A stretch of DNA of 64,000 bases from Przewalskia tangutica. Its lineage: Eukaryota > Streptophyta > Magnoliopsida > Solanales > Solanaceae. The DNA is taken from the NCBI GenBank assembly GCA_029844215.1, contig CM056727.1, forward strand, positions 22,729,450-22,793,449. Direction: 5' to 3'. The notes beneath the pieces were generated by a model, which worked only from the letters and a program-made list of their open reading frames with translations, was not told the DNA's origin and searched no databases. Of the stretch, positions 1 to 10,636 are shown piece by piece (the first letter of the stretch is position 1; the number at the start of each line of letters is the position of its first letter). The position numbers and the translations under genes are program-made.

Positions 1-607
1 TGCCAGTAACCACTCCAAGTACAAATCACTGCAATAAAAATTGGACGATGAAAAAGAATTCTCAACAATTCAAGGATAGCAAAGTGATGCAGTCAAATTT
101 GAACATTGCCATGAAAATAACACCTAATAACTGTTTCCAGGTTTAAGTTTATTTTTATGCCTCGAATGATACGATATCGGGGGGCACCAATCACTCAAGA
201 TCATTCAACGGAGAACAAGCCAAGGAATTTCAAGCTTTACAAGCCATGTTGATGCAAAGGGAGGTTGTGGAGACCCTTGAGGGCCCACATAAGAGAGCTC
301 AGAATTGAAGCTGTCACAGTCTGCGTTTGAGCTGCGAGCCGCAGGTCACACCTGCGACCCCATATGTGTTTCGCACAGCATGCCTGCGGATGGGAATTGG
401 CCATTTTTGGCTACTCTTGCAATTTGAAGATTGTGGTCACTTTTGAGCCTAGTTTGTAATAAAGCCTAATACTATAAATAGTAGTTCATAAGGCTTAGAT
501 GGTAGCTTTTGATGAATTGAGAATATTTCTCTTAGTACCTAGTTGGTAGTGTTAACTAGTGATTAGTGATAGCTTAGAGTGATAGATCGATTAAGGTGGA
601 TTCCTTG

Positions 608-3311
608 TGTTACACCTCGTAAGATAAGACGATAATTAAGAACGTAATTAAGGAAATAGGATTCGAATATCGAAAATTAGTATACAAGAGGAAGTGATTC
701 CGGAAAGATGGTCACAATGAGTGTGACGTTGGAAACTTATAGTAATAATTGTATATTCCCGTTATGGGTTAATAATGTATTATATAAGTTACAACAACGA
801 GGATACGAGGTCTTATGAGATTTTCAAGATTTAAGAGAAGGGAGATTATTTTAGTAGAGGGGTTAATTTAAGTAGACTTTGGACCAAAGTGTAATTAATT
901 TTCAGATTTTTTTTAAATTAACCTTATTAGACCTAATTAATATCTATCTTCTTCACTTTGTTCCAATTCAAAAACAAAAGAAAAAAACCTCTCCTTCCTC
1001 TCACCCTCCCCATCCAGCCGAGAACACCCCCCTCCCCTACCAAAAATTGAAGTTTATTTTCTCTACTTAGATTACATTGTTCATTTAAAATTGAAGCCAA
1101 GAACAACACCATAAAACAGTGGCAAAATCGCAGCAATCTGGCCGAATTTAAGCCCAGTTTTACCAGATTTTCGGACGAGATTTTGGAGGAAAAATATGTA
1201 AGGAATGATGGATTAAAGTTGTGGGATTCATGCATGACAAATTGGAGTTGAAGAATTGATAAAAATGGTGCAAAATGTGGAGTTGAGGCCGTGATTGTTA
1301 GGGACTGTTTTTGGGCAAATTTAAGGTATAAAATTCTTCTTTCTATGATATAATTGGAGTGCATGTTGTTAGAATTAAGGAGATGAATTTGTGTTAAGGG
1401 AAAAATTGGAATTAAGACATTGCATGTGAATATTTTGGATGTTGTAAGCCGATTTTGGGACTAATTTTACTAATTTTGAAGTTGTCGTGTTCGATTATGT
1501 TATTGTTGTTATCGTCGCTAAGTGCATGATGAAAGTTGAAAGAAAATATTGACATTTAGATTATAGTTGTTCATAAGGAATTATTAAAACATAAATTGGA
1601 TTCTAAGGAATTAAGAAAAGAATTGGTTTTGTGGATGTTGGCCGAAAACTGGTTTGAAATTATTGGACATTGTCACGTCAAGTTAGGGGCTGATTTTGTG
1701 AAGTTTAAATGTTGGAGATTTGATTATAAACATGTATATAAATGTTGTGATAATTACTAATACATGTCTTGAAGAATTAAAGAGTAAAAAGGATATTATG
1801 TTGAAAATTGTAGAACTTGCACTACTTGTTGTTGTTGTTGTTAGAATTGATGGACTGTTTTAAGGTTATCTTAATGTGGTTTAAGGGACTGAATTAACAA
1901 GAGAAATAGGTGTATTAATCACCTTGGTTGTTGATGTTGTCGAATTGCGAAAATGTAAAAGAAAAAGAACGTATTATGGTAGCATATATGAAGTACAGGG
2001 GACTAATTTGGTTATATCTTGGAAATTGTGCTTGGTTATTGGTTTAGTTGGAATTTGTTGTAAATTGTGTATGTACATATAAACAGGGGAAGTGCTGCCC
2101 GAATTTTTATAGAATAAGAAGTCGTCATTCGATATAAAGTATGCTAGTGATCATAGAATTGACGAACGTATTACAATTATTATAGGTTGACGTACTAGAC
2201 GAGACGTATCTTAATATTGAGTTGATTAGTTCAACTAAGAGGTATGTGAACTATTCTTTCTTTCTTTTGGCATGATTTTTATTAAGTAAACGTACGACGG
2301 ATGTACATGGTTTCTATACAACCTAATTCCTAGTAATATGAGTTGTGAGAAGTGCCTTAGATTTTCAGTAAAGAGTTCGGTTTAATGATTTTATTAAGAG
2401 TCGAATGATGAGTTCACACCGAGTCCCATAATGGGCCGGGTACGATATGTATATAAGGGGAGCAGAATCGTATCTGAGAGTGGTTCTTCGGATCGATCAC
2501 AGATTCTCGGCCCCATCCTTTGGCTTCCACTTTCACACCGAGTCCCATAATGGGCCGGGTACGGTATATATGTGTATATGATTTCATTCACACCGAGACC
2601 CTCACTGGGGGGCCGGGTACGGTATATATATGTACATGACTCTCAATTGTATATGGCACAGTTGGATTTGGATCCTGATTATTATACCTGTCTCCTGTTA
2701 TCTATTGTCCACTTATGATCTTCCTTACAGTATTACATGTTTTACATACTCAGTACATTATTTCGCATCGACCCCTTTCTCGAAGCTGCGTTAAATGCCG
2801 CAGTACAGTGTTCGATTTGGTGATCCTCCGGTCTAGGTTCCTGCTCAGCTGGTTGGAAAGTTCCTTTGATTCAGAGTTTTGTCATTTTGGTACAGAACCC
2901 TATTATTTTGACTTTTGTATATTTAGGGGCTCGACGGGCCCTGTCCCGTCACATGTCGTTATCCTTCTTATAGTGGTCTGTAGACAGTTGTGGGTTGTAC
3001 TTATGTAGAGTTATAAATCTGTTTTGGTCTGCCATGTTGTTGTACTCTGTGTTGGGATGTTCCCGTGTGTACGTGATACTATCTGGTTGCCTGTTATATA
3101 ATGTTGGTTAGTGGTGACTCCCCAGGAGGCAGGTACATTCTTGTGTAAAGGAAGTCTTGTCGGCTTGCCTATTCTGGCATATGTTATTGTTGCAGCGTTA
3201 TGCTGTCGGATTTCATATTTTCCTTATGTATTAGTTGGATTATGTGCGACATGTGAGTATAATGGCGTCATTAGGGCGTTTAGTCGCGGCACGTCGGGTC
3301 AGGTCGTGACA
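608..3311. mobile_element. Solo LTR (2.7 kb), Ty3-like
   Basis: It starts TGTTACACCTCGTA and ends GGTCGTGACA, with an exact 5-bp duplication CCTTG on both sides (603-607 and 3312-3316). No coding domains are present. A second copy of the same family with the same termini lies at 14726-17454. The long LTR and the TGTTACACC start suggest a Ty3/gypsy chromovirus-type element, but the family name is inference. It probably arose by LTR-LTR recombination that removed the interior. Confidence 0.85.
2413..2640. repeat. Three-copy repeat inside the solo LTR
   Basis: A unit beginning TTCACACCGAG and continuing into GGGCCGGGTACG plus a TA-rich tail starts at 2413, 2532 and 2587. The third copy is the most diverged. 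The copies are unevenly spaced. Confidence 0.75.
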
Positions 3312-3593
3312 CCTTGGTAGTCTATTAAACCTTGTCCATGATTCTCACATGAGATTGCTCACTTGTGGAATATAGCATAGGTGTTTTATTGATTAATCTA
3401 ATTGTGGTCTTGGGTTTAATATACCTTTGATTGCTTTTAAATTTCAATTCTTGTCTTGATTGATATTTGATTTGGTTAATTTCATAGAGGTCTAAGCTTT
3501 AATATAGTTTAGGTTTCTTTGGATGTCATTTCTTGTGTCAATCTCCTATCCATTCAATTGCTAGATTTTCACTTTAGGAATCGTATCATCAAA

Positions 3594-4094
3594 TTAATTA
3601 AAAATGTACAAGGTTCCTCATTTCAGATGAAAGATACTCTAATAGCTTAAAATAAGATAGACAACATCAAGCAAACTGAAAAATTAAAATGTAAAACAAA
3701 GGAATAACAAGCACTAAGGAATAAGGATCATGCAGAATGTGCCAACAGGCAGTAACTCTGAATTTTGAAGCTTCCATATATTTTATTATCTTCTCTAACA
3801 AAATATAGCATCGAGAAGTCAAATTTTATTTCTGAAATACCGAATATGTTAACAATTACTACTAGTTGATTGCTTAACTTATGTAATTTTAACCATCAAA
3901 ATCAACTTAGAAGTTAGAACCTCTACAAAGAAATATAGTTCAAATTTCAAAGTAGGGATTAGTAGCTCAGTTTGTTGGTTAATTCCCACATTGTAATCTC
4001 TCTATTTCTCCTTCCCCTACACCCTATATAATAAAAAGAATTTAAAAAAAAAAATAGTTCAAATTTAAAAGGAGATAAAGGATATAAATGGTGC
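3594..4094. other. AT-rich non-coding stretch
   Basis: No gene or repeat is recognised. If the AAE14 gene to the right is intact, this and everything further left would be its first intron. Confidence 0.4.
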
Positions 4095-4378
4095 TCCCTC
4101 TGTCCCAAAATACCTGTCGTCCTTACTAAATATATCCGTCTTAAAATACTTCTCATTTTAGAAGTTCAAGACAAACAGAATTATTCCTTTCCTATTTTGC
4201 CCTTCGTAATAATTATACTTGAAGACTACAAATATCTCAATCATGATTAAATATTAATGAAGAGAGATTATATCTTAAGGCATAAATAAGGATAAATAGT
4301 CAAAAACTCCTCCTAATTAATATTTTTTTAAAGTGCGTCTAGATGAAAAACACGATAAGTATTTTGGAACGAAGCGAG
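4095..4378. mobile_element. Stowaway-like MITE
   Basis: The left terminus CTCCCTCTGTCCCAAAATA is matched on the right by the inverted TATTTTGGAACGAAGCGAG. The Stowaway/Mariner family inserts at TA, and TA follows the right end. The left TA is mutated. About 284 bp, no ORF. Confidence 0.7.
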
Positions 4379-4556
4379 TACTTATTACTTATAATGTGAA
4401 GCATCAAAATGTCTAGCCATTATTACTTTTGTTTCCTATTATTCTTAAGCGTCCATGTGGAACTGAGGCTAAAATGTACAACCCCTTTATGCATGAGAGT
4501 TGTACATTTGCATTGCAGCTATTAAATAGCAGCAGATAAGTAATTGTAATAAGAAC

Positions 4557-4756
4557 CTGTTAAGAGCGGAAAGGGCGACGACATCACCGGGCTTAAGGCC
4601 CAGTTGAATAAGCCCATGGGCCAGACCCAAAACTCCCTCAACAACTTCCATACCGGTCTTCCTTCTATCTCCCATTATCATCATCGTTGAGCTCCGGCGA
4701 GCCGTCAACAGCCGGTTCAAGCACTGACAAATATGGGCCTTGGAGTAATTAGCCAT
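4557..4756 (-). CDS. AAE14: AAE14-like o-succinylbenzoyl-CoA ligase, first exon only
   Basis: AAE14 is the plant MenE-type ligase that activates o-succinylbenzoate with CoA in phylloquinone (vitamin K1) synthesis. The exon reads MANYSKAHICQCLNRLL and continues to LIQLGLKPGDVVALSALN, matching the N-terminal start of the acyl-activating family 14 proteins (established knowledge of the family). The start is ATG at 4756; an in-frame upstream codon is less likely because family members begin MAN. The exon ends AAC AG before a GT donor at 4556, so it stops mid-codon and needs a second exon. None is visible on the minus strand down to position 1. Either intron 1 exceeds 4.5 kb and contains the nested solo LTRs, or this is an orphan exon. 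The AMP-binding core is not in the window. Confidence 0.7.
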
Positions 4757-5022
4757 TTCTCTTGAGGATAAATTCGGAATTTCCAAATTTCCTTCTTCGA
4801 AAGCAACAATATTTTTTTAGCTTAGTATTCAGTTTTGCATGTCCCGTACTCCCGTTTGAGAAAGAGTAATAAGAGTTTCATTTGGGGTTGACTATCGTTT
4901 GGTTATCTTTAAACGTAATTGGATAACTATTCTTTGAAAAAGTAACACATCAAAATATTGGCCATTTATAGTTTTGAAGAGTCAATTTGGTTAAATATCC
5001 AAGTGAACTTTTGAAGATATAT

Positions 5023-5343
5023 TGAAAGAAATAATCTCTTTATTATTTTCATTGATTGAAAGACAATATAAACAATTTACTAATAGGAGACGTTAAGATT
5101 GCCTCCCCAGGCCCCGAGGGTTTCTATTCTAATTCTAAATTTATATTATATTTGGAGATTAATAATACAATTATGATAAAGTGTACAAAATTAATTAAGA
5201 TACAATACTAATATACAATATTTACCAAATCTTTCTATTTGGACAGCTTTGACCGAGACTATACTACGGGCTGGACCAAGCCTTCTCGGCTTCATATGGA
5301 TATCGAATATACATATATGTGTATATTGTATGTATATTTAACA
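5023..5343 (-). repeat. Copia 3' LTR
   Basis: About 320 bp, aligning along its length with 19345-19646, including the shared start TGAAAGAAATAATCTCTT (plus strand) and the stretch ACCAAATCTTTCTATTTGGAC. It differs by many substitutions and a small insertion near 5095-5120, so the element is not recent. Confidence 0.85.
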
Positions 5344-5354
5344 CACTTGCATGA

Positions 5355-5870
5355 TCATGTGGATGCGTAAATCGTCGAGTGCTCTCTAAAATCTTCAAAA
5401 AAGATCGAGGGAAGACCCTTTGTAAAGATTTCTGCAATTTGATATCTGAAAGGGACATGACAGACGCGTACTTGTCCTCGAGCTACATTTTCTCGAATAA
5501 AGTGAATGTCCATCTCTATATGTTTAGTGCGCTGGTGCTGAACTGGATTGCCAGAAAGGTATATAGCACTAAAATTATCACAATAAACCAAGAAAGCTTT
5601 CTGAATAAGACAATGGAGCTCTAAAAGAAGATTACGTAACCAACATGACTCAGAGACCACATTGGCTACCCTTCGATACTCGACATCTGCACTCGAACGT
5701 GAAAGCGTGTATTGACGCTTGGCAGACCATGAGACCAAATTATTACCAAGAAACATACAATAGCCAGACGTATAACGCCTGATATCCGGACAACCACCCC
5801 AATCAAGATTCAGATACGGCATGTCGTAGACGCCAACGGCGATACAAATGCAAGTCATAATCGTGTTCTC
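5355..5870 (-). pseudogene. Copia RNase H C-terminal fragment
   Basis: The minus strand encodes LNLDWGGCPDIRRYTSGYC, then a C-terminal part with LVYCDNFSAIYLSGNPVQ and HIEMDIHFIRENV, the typical copia RNase H end with TKHIE and the ADIFTKGL-like tail (here AEIFTKGLP). It is cut off on the right by the hAT insertion, and its N-terminal continuation is found past 12672. Frameshifts or stops occur at the junction. Confidence 0.85.
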
Positions 5871-6589
5871 GAACGCATTTATAATCGCCAACCGGCCCGC
5901 GATTGATCGACCGACGGTTGGTAGTTTAACCGCCCGACCGGACCGGTGGCATACCGGTTGGGGTTGGGTTGGCCTCAACCCCAACCCGCACGTTATAAAA
6001 ACCGGTAGGCCGGGACCGTTAGGCGTAATGGAAAACCGGTTCCATTATCGGTTAACCGGGCCAGGACCGACCAGAAAAATAAAAATAAAAAAATTTTGCC
6101 CAACGGTCATTTCGACCATTGGGCTGAAAATGGGGCGGGGGCATGGCAATCTGGTCATTTCGGCCGTGCACTATTTTTTTTTTTTTTTTTTTTTGTTTAC
6201 TTATTTATTTTAATTCCATTTTTACCCTTTAAAAAATCTATAAATTCTCTACATTTTCTTCATTTTTATTACACAACATTTATCTCAATTCTCTTATTCT
6301 CATACTCTTAATCATCTTTATTATCAATTTTAAAGTTATTAATATTATTAGTTTTCAAATTCAAAGTAGCAAGACGCAAGACTTGAGCTTGAGTTTCTAT
6401 TGAATTCGAATCCCAAGTTTGGTACACTCGTTTCATTCTCTAATTATTTTATTAAATTGTCATATTTATTTGTTGATTATTTAAATATTTTATAATGTCT
6501 TTACTAAGGGAATTGCGTCGGATCGCTTAGTAAATCTAGTTCGAGGGTAAAATATGTAGGTTCTTCATCATCTAATCAAAATATAGATT

Positions 6590-7236
6590 ATGATCAAATG
6601 CAAGAAGATTTTGGAATAGAAGATAATGAATGTGATAACGTTCAATTAGATAATATTGTTGAACTTGAAGAACAAGAACCTCCTACACCTACTAGTGTTC
6701 CTTACATCGATGTTGATGCGCTAGTGGTAGTCGTAGTCGTGAACCTCCTTTACAGAACGATGGCAAGAAAAAAAAGAGTAAAGTGTGGCTCTTTTATGAT
6801 AAAGTTGTACCGATAGAGTTAAATGTAATATTTGTGGGAGAACTTATAAACATAAGACAGGGGGTGGTGACGGGGGGACGGGCACTATAGCTAGACATAT
6901 AAAATTCGATCATACGGCATAATGGAATGTTGTCGCTGATTTAGAACTCGGTCAACAACAACTTAATCCATTAACTGGGGGGTTGGCTAAGTACGATCCA
7001 AAAAAAGATCGCATTGAATTAGCAAAAATGATTGTCGGAGGTTGTTTGCCTTTTTCTTTTGCTTCTTCTTCATATTTAATTACATATATTCAAAGAGTAT
7101 ATAATCCTTTTTTTAAAGGTGTTCCTCGTAGTACTACTAGAGCCGATATTTTTAGACTTCATAATGATTATGTTATTTTCTTGCAATATTTGTTTGCTAA
7201 CCTTCCATGCCATATTAGTTTTACTTCAGACATTGA
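6590..7236 (+). pseudogene. hAT transposase N-terminal part with BED zinc finger
   Basis: In one frame, 6822-6918 encodes CNICGRTYKHKTGG and then TIARHIKFDH: a C-x2-C...H-x4-H BED finger, the DNA-binding domain of hAT transposases. A stop follows at once. From 6983 the frame reads LAKYDPKKDRIELAKMI and on to LPCHISFTSDI, the conserved region before the catalytic core. Acidic sequence precedes the finger. Stops and frameshifts make it non-functional, and the frame is broken by the retroelement fragment at about 7237. Confidence 0.75.
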
Positions 7237-8039
7237 ACATCGTTGAGCAGTGCGGGGTGATTTTTTCGAGTTGCTTCGCACTGGCAAAGAACCTTAGCCA
7301 ACTTCAGCCTTCAACACCAACTCGTTTCACCAACACTTAGATTATTTTCCAACACTTAGAATATTTTTGGGACAGAAAGCAACTAAGGACGAGACAAGCA
7401 ATTTACGGGCACCAATTGCCCAACCTTTTCTTATTATTCCGTAATAATATAAAAGGACTCCACTCTACAAAGATGGCTTACAAAACAGACTCACGGTTCG
7501 ATTTCTAGCCAAGCCACAAGTCGGCTCCTTAGCAAATCGAACTTCACTCTTGGCCTATAGACTAGCCAACACTCTTTGACTCTCTATATTGCCTCCCTTA
7601 GTGAATTATCTCTCAATAACGTGAATGACAAAGCCTTAGCCCAAAGGCTTCTTAAATAGGGGAGAAATCGCCAGGCGATTACAAAGGGGAGTCACGTGCG
7701 TGCACTGCGCCGCGTAATTCAAGGAACAGTTCGCCCACAATGAGGGCCACATCGCCCCACTTCAGCATTTCACCCGCAAATGCCCGCAACTACCCGCAAT
7801 GCCGCTATGCGTGCACTGGCATAACCGTGCATAATGCGCGCGCGTGGCGTAATCGGCTGTGCGGCGCACATGATCGTAACCGCTGCCATCTCAGCGATCC
7901 GCGCCTCAGCCATGTCATCGATCCGCGCCTCGGCCGACTCAGCGTCCACCTCTGCGCGTCGCCCATGATTTTCGGTCCAGCTCAGCCGTGCGGTTTTGCC
8001 CCAACACTTGGGCTCATTTCCTCGCCGTTCTGCCCATGT

Positions 8040-8600
8040 CTTGCCTTCGTCTTCGCCCATCACTTGGCCTCGACCAGCCCGTGCTGTCGAGCCAACCGAC
8101 CCATTCCATGCCCACGTCTCGGCCAGTCGTTCCCATAACCGTCTGCCGATAAACCCGGCCATGGAAGCCCATTTCTCGGCCAGTCGAACCCATGCCCGTC
8201 TGCCGATAAATCCGACCATGTCATGCCTTCGTCTCAACAACTCGTGCCCATACACCGTCTGCCGATTCCGACCATGCCATGGCTTTGACTAGTGCCATGC
8301 CAGCCCGCATGCCCCAGTCTTCCATCAAAGTCGACTTGCCTTCGACCAGCCCGTGCCAACATCACGTCTGCCGAATCATCTCGACCCATGACTTAGCCGC
8401 ATCACACGACTATCTGTCAAGGCTTGCCTTGCCCTCGTCCAACCCGTGCCAACACCCACGTTTGTCCGAGTCATCCCACCGCCTTGGTCGTATGCCCAGT
8501 TGGTGCCATACGACTTTCCAAAGTCTGCCTTGCCCTCAACCCGTGCCAATACTCACGTCTGGTTGAGTCAGCCCACAACTTTGCTCGCACGCCCTCTCGG
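8040..8600. repeat. Degenerate GC-rich tandem repeats
   Basis: A motif TTGCCYTCG...CCCGTGCCAA...CACGT recurs at about 8332, 8425 and 8526, a period of roughly 95-100 bp. A related duplication with CGTCTGCCGATAAA occurs at 8140 and 8200. Minus-strand translation shows the repeated peptides FIGRRLWERLAE and FIGRRAWVRLAE, but no gene is claimed. Confidence 0.55.
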
Positions 8601-9431
8601 TGCCATGCTCCTGTTCGTGCCTACTGTCTTCCGCCTAGCTTCTTTGCCACCATACAAGAACCTTGCCATAGACCCGTACTGCACGATGCCCATATGAACC
8701 ATACTCGGCCATATAGATCAGTATCAAGGGCATTAGACGACCCTTGACACCCATCTGCCCGACGCCCGTTCTAGCCGAATTCCAAGGGGGTTACAAACCA
8801 CCCGCACCAATTGAACTCGACGTCCTCGTCGAACTGATTTAAGGTGACTTCCTCCACCCTAAGCGTTGAATTGCCTTCGTCGAAGAACCCTTCATACAAA
8901 CAGCACCTGCCATTTGATTCCACTTCCATGTCTGCAGCATTCTGTCCGTCTTCCCCATGCTAAGTATTTCAGCAGCCAAGAACCCATTTCGAACCCGCCT
9001 TCAAGCCTGTTGTGCACCACAGTCAGCGCCATTCAAATCATTCCAGCCCTGAATCACCGCAATAAGACCACAAGAACTTCATGGAAATTTCGGTCTCACT
9101 TCAACCTTCCCGCAGCTTCAACTTTTGTAAGCAAGATCACTTACGTTTTTGAACCACTTACTGGTTCAACACACCACGGCTAAGCACCATAGTGTCAATC
9201 CGCATAGTTACTCATGCGAATTATCACACGCAATTTTCATTTGCGTAGCTGCCCGCGTCTCACACCTTCCGAAACAGTAAGGCCAGCAACCGGTCATCAT
9301 CCCTTGCTCCTCACTTTTGCTTCGAACTAAGCAGCCACAAGTCTAATTTTCAGCAAAAAAATTAGACCACCATGAGCTTGTACTCCCTCCTAACCCGAGA
9401 TAGCACCAAGCTCCCACATTGGGTGTTTTCC

Positions 9432-10228
9432 TCATCCAACGAGGGACTCCTTTGCCCCTCCCAAACTGCCATCACCTTCATTCTGGTCCCGCTTCATCGT
9501 ACCATGAAACAGAGATGAAGGTTCACCCGTGTTTGCCGTTGAAACTTGATTTTTCAAGAGCAAACCCAGCGGGTTAACCAAGGCAGCAACCACACCATCA
9601 CGCTCCTCTTCCTCCTCGGACGGAACGTCTCCAGCAAGTATTGCGTTCACCTTCCCTCGTTTTGGACAGTCCCTGGACATGTGAGGCCCTCCACAAATCC
9701 AGCAAGTCAATTGTCTTGCTGTATTCTTCTTTGGATTCCCCACATCTGCCGCCGTTTTTCCCTCCACCTTCCGCCAATCTCCCTTCTTTTCTGCCTTCCC
9801 TTTATGTTTGGAAGACGAAGAGATTTCAGTCGAAATGTTGGTTGAACGGTAGTCCACCAATGAGTCTGCCACCGCAATCGCACCTGGAAGGTCCTTCACG
9901 TTCTGCCTCGCCATTCTCTGCGCCCATGGCCGTTCCAAAGAACAAAGTTATACAGCTTATCATCGTCGGACATGTTTTGGATGTCCAACATTAAGGAAGT
10001 GAATTCCTTGATATAGTCACGAATTGAGCCATTCTGCACCAACTTCTTCAACCGGTCTCTAGCAATCCAAGACGAATTGCTAGGCATGAACTGGTCCTTC
10101 AATTCTTTCTTTAACATGGCCCACGAATCGATCCGTGGTCTGCCTGCACTTTCATCATCAGCATCCCGCGTCCTCCACCACAACTTAGCATCCCCAACCA
10201 AATACATGGTTGTGATGTTCACCTTGTT
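9432..10228 (-). pseudogene. Ty3-like gag, C-terminal half
   Basis: On the minus strand it starts NKVNITTMYLVGDAKLWWR, the Retrotrans_gag core, followed by SWAMLKKELKDQFMP and RDYIKEFTSLMLDIQ. After a frameshift near 9930 it continues through a lysine-rich linker to a zinc knuckle CWICGGPHMSRDCP (C-x2-C-x4-H-x4-C) that binds nucleic acid. The first part of the same gag is missing here but is present in the opposite orientation next door. Confidence 0.85.
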
Positions 10229-10636
10229 GGTATCAGAGCCAGGTTTATAGTACGGACTATGGTCGGGGGAACTTCTAACACGGAACTGAGGGGAAGAATT
10301 GACCGACTGGAGGCACTGGTGGGCTTGACTGACGACGCAGAGGGACTGGTTGATATTCTCAGCCAGATTCATGGCGTGAATCAAGAATTGGCTGCCTACA
10401 AAAATGGTGTTGATGCCCAAATCGAGGAGTTGATCAACGACCGTGAGGTTGCCAAGGTTCGACATGACCGGGCGAAGCAAATGAAAATTTGCAAATGGAG
10501 GTGATGATATTGCGCAGCGTTGGCTTCCATCGTCTTCGCAATAGCGTCGCGACGGCGTGAGAATTCCAGAACCTATGGGCTTTGACGGGTCCAGGAGTGC
10601 AAAGGAATTGGAGAATTTTCTGTGGGACATGGAGCG
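10229..10636 (+). pseudogene. Primer-binding site and gag N-terminal half
   Basis: TGGTATCAGAGCC at 10229-10241 is the classic plant LTR-retrotransposon primer-binding site, complementary to the initiator tRNA-Met 3' end. A gag frame starts at ATG 10259 (MVGGTSNTELRGRIDRLEAL), frameshifts near 10490 and resumes as IPEPMGFDGSRSAKELENFL, ending at WDMERYY where hAT sequence begins. In related gag proteins this region directly precedes the part found on the opposite strand at 9432-10228. Confidence 0.8.

Larger units (their letters stand above)
167..3588. mobile_element. Outer solo LTR, split by a nested solo LTR
   Basis: The ends are inverted: TGATACGAT at 167 and ATCGTATCA ending at 3588, as expected for a TG...CA LTR. 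The flanks TCGAA (162-166) and TCAAA (3589-3593) look like a 5-bp target duplication with one mismatch. Removing the inner element leaves about 710 bp. A TATA-like stretch lies at about 473-482. No internal domain belonging to this element is adjacent, so a solo LTR is the simplest reading. The family is not recognised. Confidence 0.55.
7237..10636. mobile_element. Rearranged Ty3-like retroelement fragment inside hAT
   Basis: This block interrupts the hAT reading between FTSDI (ending about 7236) and LTITCHWIDDNF (from about 10637). It is much more GC-rich than its surroundings from about 7690 to 9200, which may be a long LTR or leader: a TATA-like TTAAATAGGGG lies at 7651-7661. From 9432 to 10228 it carries the gag C-terminal half on the minus strand, and from 10229 a primer-binding site plus the gag N-terminal half on the plus strand. 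No protease, RT or second LTR was found. A target duplication is not evident, and some hAT bases are missing at the junction. Confidence 0.6.

Noticed and set aside
180..310. Stretch resembling a Ty3 polyprotein end (EQAKEFQALQAML)
   Set aside because: It lies inside the outer LTR and is too short to support a domain.
933..1364. Open minus-strand frame of 143 codons
   Set aside because: It lies wholly within the solo LTR, has no family features, and its composition follows the AT-rich strand.
2715..3320. Plus-strand frames near the solo LTR end
   Set aside because: They belong to the LTR, and the other copy of the family does not preserve them.
7770..8255. Open minus-strand frame of 161 codons with repeated GFIGRR-type motifs
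   Set aside because: The apparent protein repeats come from GC-rich tandem DNA repeats, and the opposite strand is equally open.
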